In this document: positions 35,380 through 45,861 of the stretch, one piece after another | How the letters are laid out: every line of letters begins with the position of its first letter | Position numbering within the stretch: the first letter of the stretch is position 1 | DNA from: Epiperipatus broadwayi | Taxonomy: Eukaryota > Onychophora > Udeonychophora > Euonychophora > Peripatidae | NCBI GenBank assembly: GCA_028023455.1 | Contig: JAQFVV010000256.1 | Location: 126,001-190,000 of the forward strand | Length of the DNA stretch: 64,000 nt | Reading direction: 5' to 3' | Position numbers and translations under genes: made by a program | Notes under the pieces: generated by a model | Databases searched by the model: none | What the model was told of the DNA's origin: nothing | The model's input: the letters and a program-made list of their open reading frames with translations, nothing else

Positions 35380-36088
35380 TGAAGCATATTTTTCAATGAA
35401 AAAAATTATAACAGTATTTCTTCTGCCACTAAATCATAATAGCATTATCAAATTTACAAATGTTATTGAGGCTGCCACTACTTCAGCATTCGACTGGCTT
35501 CAGCTAGCGTGTTTGGAGATTCCTATTATTAACACAGTGAGCTATCTCAGCTACTGTTTGCATATTTTGGGGTAAAGATTGCCAGCCAACTGAAGAAACA
35601 GTCACAAAGGCAGATTCATAATTTGGCATTACAGCATAATCTTTCAATCCCCTAATATAGATTAAATGAATGACATACTCATTAATGTTTACTAAATATA
35701 TATACATTTAAAATAAATCTTTAAAAAAAATGTTAAAGCAACAAATTAAAAAAAATATTACAAATATTATATTTAATAAAAAAAATACAAAAATGGTGGC
35801 AGAAAGACTGGAATTTTTGTATTAATAAACATCTTGTAATAAAGCTTTTAAAAACCTACTGCGTTTGTTCATGAGTTGTCAAAAAAAAAATTTTAAAAAC
35901 TATTTTTTTTTATTCAGAGAGTACTCCAGTAAATATATAGTTATGCTATAATACTATTAAATATAACAGGTATTTTTAAAAAATTTAATTTAGCTTTATT
36001 AAAATGCTTTCACAGTCTGACAATGTCGTAATATAGATCAGATGAACAATATATTAAGCAATGTTTATTAAAAAAAACATATATTTAT
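35380..36088. other. Sequence between SINE and repeat array
   Basis: No gene is supported. The block near 35728-35780 (AATGTTAAAGCAACAAATTA) resembles sequence directly after the array at 46148 (TTGTTAAAGCAATGAATTA), and AATATAGATTAAATGAATG near 35654 resembles AATATAGATCAGATGAACA near 36030. These suggest further old duplications at the array edges. Confidence 0.45.
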
Positions 36089-36875
36089 ATTATAATGGTC
36101 CATAAGAGGGTGATCAATGGAGTCTTACCATATCTGCACTAAAAGGGTGCCATCTAGGCATTTGAGCCTAAAAAATTTATAGAGTAGGAAGATATGCACT
36201 GTTAAGATCCCACTTTATTTTATATTTAGACCATTAGCCTGAGTCACTAGCTCAGTGGAGATGCAGAGATAATAATATATACTGAAGCAATGGATCTGAA
36301 GCCCGATCCATGCTTCACATCTTCCTATAAACTTGATTAATATTGTAAACCTAAATTAAGTTTACAGTCCAATATCAGCAGGGTTTTGCATTAGAGTTAA
36401 AAATAATTATGCTTATTAAATGTGTATTACATTTAAATATTTTGTTTTAAATAAATTTCATTCTATTAATAAAAATTGCTTAACCTATTAGTCAAACATA
36501 TATATACATCTAGCGTATATATATGAGTTAATGCAAAATTCTGCTGAAATAAAATGCTTATTCTACTATAAAAAAATAATAATATATTGTTGTTAAAATT
36601 TTGTTAAAATATTTAGTATGATTTGATTTTGAGATAAGCCCACCAACATTTCTAAAAGAATGTATAGTTTTGATTAGTGAGCCATTCAAGTCTAATTAAA
36701 GATGGCCTTCTCTTTCTTTCTTTTTAATTAATAGAATTCAAACTTTAAAGAAAGAAATTTAGAGTAAAAAAGTAAAAGTTATTTTTAGAAAATGTTACTT
36801 TAAAACAAAGGAGCATGGGGAGGCTTATCAAGATCTCAGATCATACAAACAATAGAAGGTAGCTGACAGAGAGGA

Positions 36876-37030
36876 TTGAGATTTTTCTTTTTGAAGGAGC
36901 AGATTATTCAGATTTTTCTTTTTGAAGGATTCAGATTATTCAGATTTTTCCTTTGGAAGGATTCAGTATTCAAATTTTCCTTGTGAAGGATTCCGTTGAT
37001 TCAGATTTTGCTTTTGAAGGATTCATTGAG
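36876..37030 (+). repeat. Minisatellite, about 30-36-bp units
   Basis: Five imperfect units share TCAGATTTTTCTTTTTGAAGG, each followed by ATTCAGATTATTCA or a shorter variant. Units degrade towards the right (CAAATTTTCCTTGTGAAGGA, CAGATTTTGCTTTTGAAGGA). The 83-codon + frame at 36953-37204 begins inside it and shows the repeat as SDFAFEGF-like peptides; I do not regard it as a supported gene. It lies inside the 2.1-kb insertion. Confidence 0.7.
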
Positions 37031-37218
37031 AGTTTTCTTGCTGGTTATTTCAAAGTTTTCTTGAGAGTGCATTCATATTTCTTTTTGGAGAACTCTCTCC
37101 GATTTGCTTCACATTTAGCTTGTGCTCCAAAAAGTTATACAACTGTCGTTTTCAAATCATGGAGAAGTTTGAACATGCTCCAGTTAAAAGCCATAGTATT
37201 TTGAAGGAAATGAAAATG

Positions 37219-37256
37219 CTCGGCTAGGCAAATAAATAGCTTTGCCTATCGCCGAG
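37219..37256. other. Strong GC-rich stem-loop
   Basis: Arm CTCGGCTAGGCAAA (37219-37232) pairs with TTTGCCTATCGCCGAG (37241-37256) over 14 bp with a 2-nt bulge and an 8-nt loop. In DNA this AT-rich a stem of this GC content is conspicuous. It could be an RNA structure of the inserted element or a remnant of an inverted repeat. A second, smaller hairpin (CGCAAAGCA at 37845, TGCTTTGCG at 37862) lies downstream. Confidence 0.6.
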
Positions 37257-38709
37257 GTTCCTGAATACCATCCAAAATGCCATAGTATCCACTCAATAGT
37301 CATCTGAACTCTGTGCCGTGTCTGGAGAACTTTTCGTGAAACCATACTACATTTTTTCATTGTCCGGACAAATACCTGTCGACGGTCGGATCAAGCCACG
37401 AATGCCGTAGGGAACATGACCAAGGAAAAAGGACGGTAATCGTATCTCCTCTATTGAACTATTTCTTATGCTACCTTTTGTTCATATTTTTTTAATTGCT
37501 TCATTGAATTATATGTATTTGTTGATGTAACCATTTGTATTAGACTAGTCTTAATTATATATATTATGTGATCATCTATCTATATTTAACCTTTTCCCTT
37601 CGCTATTCTTCCTTACTAACCTGTGTAAATATTTAATATTCCATTGCGGTTAAGTTTAATAGTTAATTTTTGTTCATTTAAAATCTCTTTCCAGTTTTAT
37701 TTATGTTTGTTAATTAAATACGAGTCAGTTTCTTTTGTGTGCCAACTTGATCTCTATGATAACGCCTCTTTTGTCCGCCATTAGCTTTACGTATATCTGA
37801 TTTAACTATATACGTTTTAAATAATTTTTAAACACTGTTTGTAGCGCAAAGCAATTAGAAATGCTTTGCGAAAGATTCTTTTTTTATCGTACTTTATCGA
37901 GAAGATCGAGTTGACAATTTTATTAAAATTGGGAAAAGATTTAGACCGCAAACCTATTAATCCGTTTTTATTGTCTAATTAGTTTGTTTCATTAATTTAG
38001 AGGAATAGCGGAGGCCATTAAATCATTATTCATATTTTAAAGCCATTAATTAAACATATTCTTTCACTATCAAAAGCTTGAGTTTCCTAATTTTATTATA
38101 ATGCTTTATTTTACTTTTCTAATGATCCAGGCACGCAAAACACATATTTCTTAGTACTTTTGCACATTTAACTATTTAGTTCCGGAAGTTTCCTGTCCAT
38201 GTTTTCTTTCCACTGATGCTAAGCTGTCGCCGGTTGAAAAATAATTTATGCATGGCTCAGATAGTGTTGTTTGTTTGTGATCAGGCCTCGAGAATAGGCG
38301 AATGGGCAGAGGTCATAGTATTCTTGATTTAATATCTCGCGTATTGGGTGGCCTCGAGATACTTTCACCTAGTATTCGAACTGGGTTAAACCAACATACA
38401 TTATCTGACTGTCACAATACCTTTAATTTATATCTTAAATATAAAAATAAAAGCCACTGCCAGTAATTAACACACAAACAATATTTATTTACGCACATAT
38501 ATAATCATTTTAAATTTGAGGAATAACATTTATTATTTAAATTTTAATATTAACTTTTAATTTAAATTATTATTTTAAGATTTTAAATCATCCAAACATA
38601 TGAATTTTATATTTATTTTAAGATTGTTGAGTATGAATAAACTACATAGATTTGCATTTGAAAAGAAAATATTCTATCCCTTATTTAACCGTAGGCCAAA
38701 AGTTCGCAG

Positions 38710-38988
38710 TCAAACTGGCATCAATCCATCTGATACATTGATGTATTCAATGTAGCATGAAAATACAACAGCACAAATATACACTCTACTGTCAGGAATG
38801 TACATCTGAACAGCATGGTTAGAGAAGACATTGACTCTTGTCCAATACAGGAATGTTACATCTGTATGGCAAGAAGAACAATAAAAAAACTCCATAGGAA
38901 GGGATTGCGTTTTCATCTTACTATCCCTTCCATAGGCAAACAGGGAGTGTGTGGCATATAAATCGATCCTGCCTATAGTGAATCTCAA
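38710..38988 (-). CDS. Element-E ORF, array copy 1, unknown function
   Basis: 92 codons, starting MRFTIGRIDLYATHS and ending EYINVSDGLMPV. It is nearly identical in array copy 2, recognisable in the inverted copy, and interrupted in copy 3, where TGG has become TAG within FLYWTRVNVFSN. No known domain is recognised; CSSCH and several His give no complete zinc-binding pattern. Because copies 1 and 2 are recent duplicates, their agreement alone does not show selection. Comparison with the inverted copy is more telling. It may be an exon-sized relic of a transposon protein. Confidence 0.3.
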   Translation of the reverse strand: MRFTIGRIDLYATHSLFAYGRDSKMKTQSLPMEFFYCSSCHTDVTFLYWTRVNVFSNHAVQMYIPDSRVYICAVVFSCYIEYINVSDGLMPV

Positions 38989-39706
38989 TACTACATCTAC
39001 TAATTACACCAATATATCCAATCCATTGACCTAATTTAACTATGAAACAAATAACCTAAGATTACCCTCCCCTAATTAATTAATATACCTTTACAAATCT
39101 ATATAACCATTCATGCCTGACTTAAATTTAACATTTACATAAATTTGCATAGATGGATTTATAAAAGTTTGGTTTTTAATGTTGAGCAATAGACCGACTA
39201 CATAGATTACATGCGCAAAAACATTTCAAAATAAACATAAATGATCAAAATATAAAGTCATTGATGTAATTGCAGAGGGAATTCACAAGAAACCCAATGG
39301 CATTCATCATGAGATGCCGCATTGACACCAATAACTAAAAAGACATCCGAATAAATACATTTTAGATATTCAATGTAAGATAACATTATTTACTGAATGT
39401 CTATATATTCTAATCAAATTTGAAAACAAAAACATAATTAAACATGAACAAATCTATGCAAGCATCTATGCCCAACTTAAATTTAATGCATTTAATAATT
39501 TCTACCATAAATAGTAATAAAAATAAAAAAAATGGAAATGATTTTTGGCAAACTTAAATGAAAAAAAATTAAACAATAATTGATTTGGAAAAGTCAGATT
39601 ATAGTTCATTTTACAAAAATTAGATTTAGTTTGTTTATTAAACTTGTCAAATCTTGATGAAAGTTTTTAATTACTTTGAAATTTTAAAATTGTTCAGTTC
39701 AATAGC

Positions 39707-39943
39707 CTACAGTAGAAGAGTCATGTTTCTTGGTGCCAATTCCTGTAATGTCCCCATTGGAAGACCGATCTGATGTTCTGGAGGTGGCCTTAGCTGGTTC
39801 CATTCTGGTATCACAGTCACTTCATTTTTTAAAATAGAGAGAGAGGGTGATATGTGCATCCTATCACACCTCTCAAAAAAACAATAAAGCTGAAACTGTC
39901 TGGCACGGTGCTTAATTTCAATATTTTTCCTTTTTATAATCAT
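39707..39943 (-). CDS. Second short ORF of element E, unknown function
   Basis: 78 codons starting MIIKRKNIEIKHRARQ and ending with LAPRNMTLLL. It lies about 0.7 kb upstream of the other element-E ORF with respect to minus-strand transcription. Equivalent sequence is present in copies 2 and 3, with changes that break or shorten the frame, and in the inverted copy as a different, diverged frame (32794-33048). Weak evidence for coding; listed because it covers otherwise unassigned conserved sequence in every copy. Confidence 0.15.
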   Translation of the reverse strand: MIIKRKNIEIKHRARQFQLYCFFERCDRMHISPSLSILKNEVTVIPEWNQLRPPPEHQIGLPMGTLQELAPRNMTLLL

Positions 39944-40016
39944 TCTCTGGATTCAAAGAACAAAATGTCACTAATCCATCATTTTCATTATGGTCCAAGC
40001 TGAGGCTTGATGCTTC

Positions 40017-40121
40017 CATTGGTCAAGCTAATTCTTTTTATTCTCTTATCTATATCTTTCCTCTGACTTTTTAATTATATAAGAGCCCCAAGGGCTAGTT
40101 TGCATTTCGATAATTAATAAA
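40017..40121 (+). promoter_or_regulatory. CCAAT/TATA/polyA-signal cassette, copy 1
   Basis: CCATTGGTC (an inverted CCAAT) near 40016, TATATAA at 40076-40082 in the context ATTATATAAGAGCC, and AATAAA at 40116-40121 lie within about 105 bp on the + strand. A TATA box followed within 40 bp by a polyadenylation signal is the compact arrangement of an LTR U3-R region. The same cassette is at 42787-42832 and 45817-45861. It is absent or eroded in the inverted copy. Function is inferred from arrangement only. Confidence 0.35.
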
Positions 40122-41419
40122 CAATCATTTCCATTTACTAAGATTATATATAAATCTTTTTACAAAAATATTTTATCTTTACATCTTATACTTTTTTTAT
40201 AAAAAAAAATATGTTCAAGTACTTTTTTATTTATTAAAAAAAAAGGAAATATTTTTAAAGTTTTGCATCTGTGAGAATATGTATATATATTGAACAACTC
40301 TTTAATTTTTTTGGCTTTTAGTTTTTAATAAATTTATTTTTATTTGCGAACTTAAAGTTTTTATTTTAAATTAATGTAATGGCATATTTATTACTGTTAC
40401 ATATCAGTAAACTTCCTCAAAAAACAAAAACAGTTTAAAAAAAGAATTTACTTAGTGTTAGTAATTACATTACACAAATTGATTATATATGAAAATTTCA
40501 AAAGGACAAAACTTTTTTTTAAAAGACAAAACAGTAATTACACACAAATATAATGATAAAAATATTGTTGACTGTTGATTCCTTTCTCCCAGCTAAATTT
40601 CTGCCCCCTCCCTTCCAAGTTTCTTTTCTTCTACTTTTAACTATTACTTAGGCATGTTAAGTGCTTGGATTTTAAATAAGACTTTTTTTAAAAAAAAAAA
40701 ATTATGTTTTATATTAATTAATTACGTTTTATTTATTACTTTTTATTCCTCATATTTATCTAAACATATGCGCAATTTTTCTTACTGGCAGTACTTTTAA
40801 AACAAAATTCCACCTATAACTTTACGGTAATCCAAAAATATATGTACTCATTTTTGAAAAAAAATGTTACTGGCATGATTTATTTTTAAAATTCTCAGGG
40901 TACTGGTGGTTTATTAAAGATTGGCTCATGTTGGGAGGCCAATTATAATGGTCGAGGGAGTGATAAGTGGAGTGTTACCGTATCTGCACTACAAGGGCGC
41001 CATCTAGGCATTTGAACGTAGAAAATTTATAGAGTATATAGATATGCGCTGTTAAGATCCCACTTTATTTTATATTTAGACCATTAGCTCAAGTCACTAG
41101 CTCAGTGGAGACACAGAGATAATAATATATAACTTTATATCTTAAATATAAAAAAAATAAAAGCCACTGCCAGTAATTAACACACAAACAATATTTATTT
41201 ACGCATATATATAATCATTTTAAATTTGAGGAATAACATTTATTATTTAGATTTTAATATTAACTTTTAATTTAAATTATTATTTTAAAATTTTAAATCA
41301 TCCACACAGATGAATTTTATATTTATTTTAAGATTGTTGAGTATGAATAAACTACATAGATTTGCATTTGAAAAGAAAATATTCTATCCCTTATTTAATC
41401 TTAGGCCAAAAGTTCGCAG

Positions 41420-41701
41420 TCAAACTGGCATCAATCCATCTGATACATTGATGTATTCAATGTAGCATGAAAATACGACAGCACAAATATATACCATACT
41501 GTCAGGAATGTACATCTGAACAGCATGGTTAGAGAAGACATTGACTCTTGTCCAATACAGGAATGTTACATCTGTATGGCAAGAAGAACAATAAACAAAA
41601 AACTCCATAGGAAGGGACTGCATTTTTGTCTTACTATCCCTTCCATAGGCAAACAGGGTGTGTGTGGCATATAAATCGATCCTGCCCATAGCGAACCTCA
41701 A
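41420..41701 (-). CDS. Element-E ORF, array copy 2, unknown function
   Basis: 93 codons beginning MRFAMGRIDLYATHT, with one extra residue (FFVYCSS instead of FFYCSS) caused by a 3-bp insertion that keeps the frame. Otherwise it differs from copy 1 by a few residues. No domain is recognised. Confidence 0.3.
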   Translation of the reverse strand: MRFAMGRIDLYATHTLFAYGRDSKTKMQSLPMEFFVYCSSCHTDVTFLYWTRVNVFSNHAVQMYIPDSMVYICAVVFSCYIEYINVSDGLMPV

Positions 41702-42786
41702 TACTACATCTACTAATTACACCAACATATCCAATCCATTGACCTAATTTAACTGTGAAACAAATAACCTAAGATTACCCTCCCCTAATTAATTAATATA
41801 CCTTTACAAATCTATATAACCATTCATGCCTGACTTAAATTTAACATTTATATAAATTTGCACAGATGGATTTATAAAAGTTTGTTTTTTAATGTTGAGC
41901 ATAGATCGACTACATAGATTACATGCTCAAAAACATTTCAAAATAAACATAAATGATCAAAATATAAAGTCATTGATGTAATTGCAGAGGGAATTCACAA
42001 GAAACCCAATGGCATTCATCACAAGATGCCACATTGACACCAATAACTAAAAAGACATACGAATAAATACATTTTAGATATTCAACGTAAGATAACATTA
42101 TTTACTGAATGTCTATATATTCTACTCAAATATGAAAACAAAAACATAATTAAACGTGAAGAAATTTATGCAAGCATCTATGCCCAACTTAAATTTAATG
42201 CATTTAATAATTTCTGCCATAAATAGTAATAAAAATAAAAAAATGGAAATGATTTTTGGCAAACTTAAATGAAAAACAAATGAAACAATAATTGATTTGG
42301 AAAAGTCAGATTATAGTTCATTTTACAAAAATTAGATTTAGTTTGTTTATTAAACTTGTCAAATCTTGACGAAAGTTCTTAATTAATTTGAAATTTTAAA
42401 ATTGTTCAGTTCAATAGCTTACAGTAGAAGAATCATGGTTCTTGGTGCCAATTCCTGTAATGTCCCCATTGGAAGACCGATCTGATGTTCTGGAGGTGGC
42501 CTTAGCTGGTTCCATTCTGGTATCACAGTCATTTCATTTTTAAAATAGGGAGAGAGGGTGATATGTGCATTCTATCACACCTCTCAAAGAAACAATCAAA
42601 CTGGAACTGTCTGGCACTGTGCTTAATTTCAATATTTTTCTTTTTTATAATCATCCTCTGGATTCAACGAACAAAATGTCACTAATCCATCATTTTCATT
42701 ATGGTCCAAGCTGAGGCTTGGTGCTTCCATTGGTCAAGCTAATTCTTTTTATTCTCTTATCTATATCTTTCCTCTGACTTTTTAAT

Positions 42787-42832
42787 TATATAAGAGCCAC
42801 AACGACTAGTTTAGTTTTTGATAATTAATAAA
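42787..42832 (+). promoter_or_regulatory. TATA and polyA-signal cassette, copy 2
   Basis: TATATAA at 42787-42793 and AATAAA at 42827-42832, with CCATTGGTC about 65 bp upstream. Positions relative to the unit are the same as in copy 1. Confidence 0.35.
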
Positions 42833-44054
42833 CAATCATTTCCATTTACTGAGATTATATATAAATCTTTTTACAAAAATATTTTATCTTTACATCTTGT
42901 ACTTTTTTTATAAAAAAAAATATGTTCAAGCACTTTTTTTATTTATTAAAAAAAAAAGAAATACTTTTAAAGTTTTGCATCTGTGAGAATATATATATAT
43001 ATTGAACAACTTTTTAATTTTTTTGGCTTTTAGTTTTTAATAAATTTATTTTTATTTGCGAACTTAAAGTTTTTATTTTAAATTAATGTAATGGCATATT
43101 TATTACTGTTACATATCAGTAAACTTCCTCAAAAAACAAAAACAGTTTAAAAAAAAGAATTTACTTAGTGTTAGTAATTACATTACACAAATTGATTATA
43201 TATGAAAATTTCAAAAGGACAAAACTTTTTTTTAAAAGACAAAACAGTAATTACACACAAATATAATGATAAAAATATTGTTGCCTGTTGATTCCTTTCT
43301 CCCAGCTAAATTTCTGCCCCCTCCCTTCCAAGTTTCTTATCTTCTACTTTTAACTATTACTTAGGCATGTTAAATGCTTGGATTTTAAATAAGATTTTTT
43401 TTAAAAAAATTAAATTATGATTTATATTAATTATTACATTTTAATTATTTTGTTTTATTCCTCGTATTTATGTTTTTAATATGCACAATTTTTCTTACTG
43501 GCAGTACTTTTAAAACAAAATTCAACATATAACTTTATGGTAATCCAAAAATGTACTTATTTCAGAAAAAAAAATGTTACTGGCATGATTCATTTTTAAA
43601 ATTCTCAGGGTACTGGTGGTTTATTAAAGATCGACTCATGTTGGGAGTCCAATTATAATGGTCCATAAGAGAGTGATCAATGGAGTCTTAACGTATCTGC
43701 ACTACAAGGGTGCCGCTAGGCATTTGAACCTAGAAAATTTATAGAGTAGCTAGATATGCGCTGTTAAGATCCCACTTTGTTTTATATTTAACCATTAGCC
43801 CAAGTCACTAGCTCAGTGGAGACGCAGAGATAATAATATATAACTTTAATTTATATCTTAAATATAAAAATAAAAGCCACTGTCAGTAATTAACACACAA
43901 ACAATATTTATTTATGCACATATATAATCATTTTAAATTTGAGGAATAACATTTATTATTTAGATTTTAATATTAACTTTTAATTTAAATTATTATTTTA
44001 AGATTTTAAATCATCTACACATTTGAAAAGAAAATATTCTATCCCTTATTTAAT

Positions 44055-44345
44055 TGTAGGCCAAAAGTTTGCAGTCAAACTTGTATCAATCCATCTGATA
44101 CATTGATGTATTCAATGTAGCATGAAAATATGACAGCACAAATATACACCCTACTGTCAGGAACGTACATCTGAACAGCATGGTTAGAGAAGACATTGAC
44201 TTTTGTCTAATACAGGAATGTTACATCTGTATAGCAAGAAGACCAATAAAAAAAACTCCATAGGAAGGGACTGCATTTTTGTCTTACTATCCCTTCCATA
44301 GGCAAACAGGGAGTGTGTGGCATATAAATCGATCCTGCCCATAGT
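44055..44345 (-). pseudogene. Element-E ORF, array copy 3, broken
   Basis: It is colinear with the minus-strand ORFs of copies 1 and 2 but carries a stop where they have Trp in the FLYWTRVN block (GTCTAATAC on the + strand near 44211). The surrounding residues (NHAVQMYVPDS-like, EYINVSDG) are still recognisable. The loss is specific to this copy. Confidence 0.45.
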
Positions 44346-44889
44346 GAACCTCAATACTACATCTACTAATTACACCAAGATATCCAATCCATTGACCTAA
44401 TTTAACTATGAAACAAATAACCTAAGATTACCCTCCCCTAATTAATTAATATAACTTTACAAATCTATATAACTATTCATGCCTGACTTAAATTTAACAT
44501 TTATATAAATTCACACAGATGGATTTATAAAAGTTTGAGTTTTAATGTTAAGCATAGATCGACTACATAGATTACACGCTCAAAAACATTTCAAAATAAA
44601 CATAAATGATCAAAATATAAAGTCATTGATGTAATTGCAGAGGGAATTTACAAGAAACCCAATGGCATTCATCACAAGATGCCGCATTGACACCAATAAC
44701 TAAAAAGACATCCGAATAAATACATTTTAGATATTCAATGTAAGATAACATTATTTACTGAATGTCTATATATTCTAATCAAATATGAAAACAAAAACAT
44801 AATTAAACATGAAAAAATTTATGTAAGCATCTATGCCCAACTTAAATTTAATGCATTTAATAATTTCTACCATAAATATTAATAAAAAT

Positions 44890-45260
44890 AAATATAGCTT
44901 TACTTCTCACTTTATGTAAAATATATATTTGTTAATTAGAGAAGATATAAATTAGTATTAAAGTTTATCGGCTTAACGTTTTCGAGGATCCATGCCTCAT
45001 ATTCATAGCCTTCATAAAATGTACAATAAAATATATGCAAATACAAATATTCAAATAAGCTAGTATTATGTAGCCCATTTCTTCAAGATCTTGAAGCAAG
45101 TGTCTTTTCTATTACGTAATACTAGCTTATTTGAATATTTGTATTTGCATATATTTTATTATACATTTTATGAAGGCTATGAATATGAGGCATGAATCCT
45201 CGAAAACATTACGCCGATAAACTTTAATACTAATTTATATCTTCTCTAATTAATAAAAAT
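44890..45260. mobile_element. 371-bp foldback insertion in array copy 3
   Basis: Array copies 1 and 2 read ATAAATAGTAATAAAAATAAA straight into AAATGGAAATG; copy 3 is interrupted here. ATTAATAAAAAT occurs at 44878-44889 and 45249-45260, giving a 10-12-bp direct repeat as target duplication. Inside are inverted arms at about 44932-45072 and 45111-45254, ending TTAATTAGAGAAGATATAAA, with the palindrome CTTCAAGATCTTGAAG (45081-45096) at the centre. The arms contain CTCGAAAAC and GCCGATAAAC motifs like those of Penelope pseudo-LTRs, so a paired pseudo-LTR is one possible origin. Confidence 0.75.
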
Positions 45261-45816
45261 TATAATAAAAAAAATGGAAATGATTTTTGGCAAACTTAAA
45301 TGAAAAAAAATTAAACAATAATTGATTTGGAAAAGTCAGATTATAGTTCACTTTACAAAAAATAGATTTAGTTTGTTTATTAAACTTGTCAAATCTTGAC
45401 GAAAGTTTTTAATTACTTTGAAATTTTAAAATTGTTCAGTTCAATAGCTTACAGTAGAAGAGTCACGGTTCTTGGTGCCAATTCCCATGATGTCTCCATT
45501 GGAAGACTAGTTTGATATTCTGGAGGTGGCCTTAGCTGGTTCCATTCTGATATCACAGTCATTTCAATTTTTAAAATAGAGAGAGAGGGTGATATGTGCA
45601 TCCTATCACACCTCTCAAAAAACAATCAAGCTGGAACAGTCTGGCACTGTGCTTAATTTTAATATTTTTTCTTTTTATAATCATCTTCTGGATTCAACGA
45701 ACAAAACGTCACTAATCCAGCATTTTCATTATGGTCCGAGCTGAGGCTTAGTGCTTCCATTGGTCAAGCTAATTCTTTTTATTCTCTTATCTATATCTTT
45801 CCTCTGACTTTTTAAT

Positions 45817-45861
45817 TATATAAGAGCCCAAGGGCTAGTTTGCTTTTCGATAATTAATAAA
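45817..45861 (+). promoter_or_regulatory. TATA and polyA-signal cassette, copy 3
   Basis: TATATAA at 45817-45823 and AATAAA at 45856-45861, with CCATTGGTC upstream, as in the other direct copies. Confidence 0.35.

Larger units (their letters stand above)
36283..38416. mobile_element. CpG-rich 2.1-kb insertion splitting array copy 1
   Basis: In copy 2-3 junction sequence, GAGATAATAATATATAAC runs straight into TTTAATTTATATC. In copy 1 the same two flanks are separated by 2134 bp. The candidate boundaries are ATAC at 36279-36282 and again at 38417-38420 (4-bp target duplication), with the insert beginning TGAAGCAATGG and ending CTGTCACA, that is TG...CA. This resembles an LTR-type insertion, but no reverse transcriptase, primer site or paired LTRs are visible. 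From about 37140 on it has far more CpG than the rest of the window. It contains a minisatellite and a strong stem-loop. Confidence 0.55.

Noticed and set aside
35249-35575. 108-codon + strand ORF
   Set aside because: Its first third is the antisense of a tRNA-derived SINE and the rest has no recognisable similarity, so an accidental open frame is the simpler reading.
40942-41125. Possible tRNA gene in element E (TAGCTCAGTGG matches box A exactly; TAGGTTCAAATGCC on the other strand matches box B)
   Set aside because: The two boxes lie on opposite strands, so they cannot form one tRNA; no cloverleaf could be drawn on either strand.
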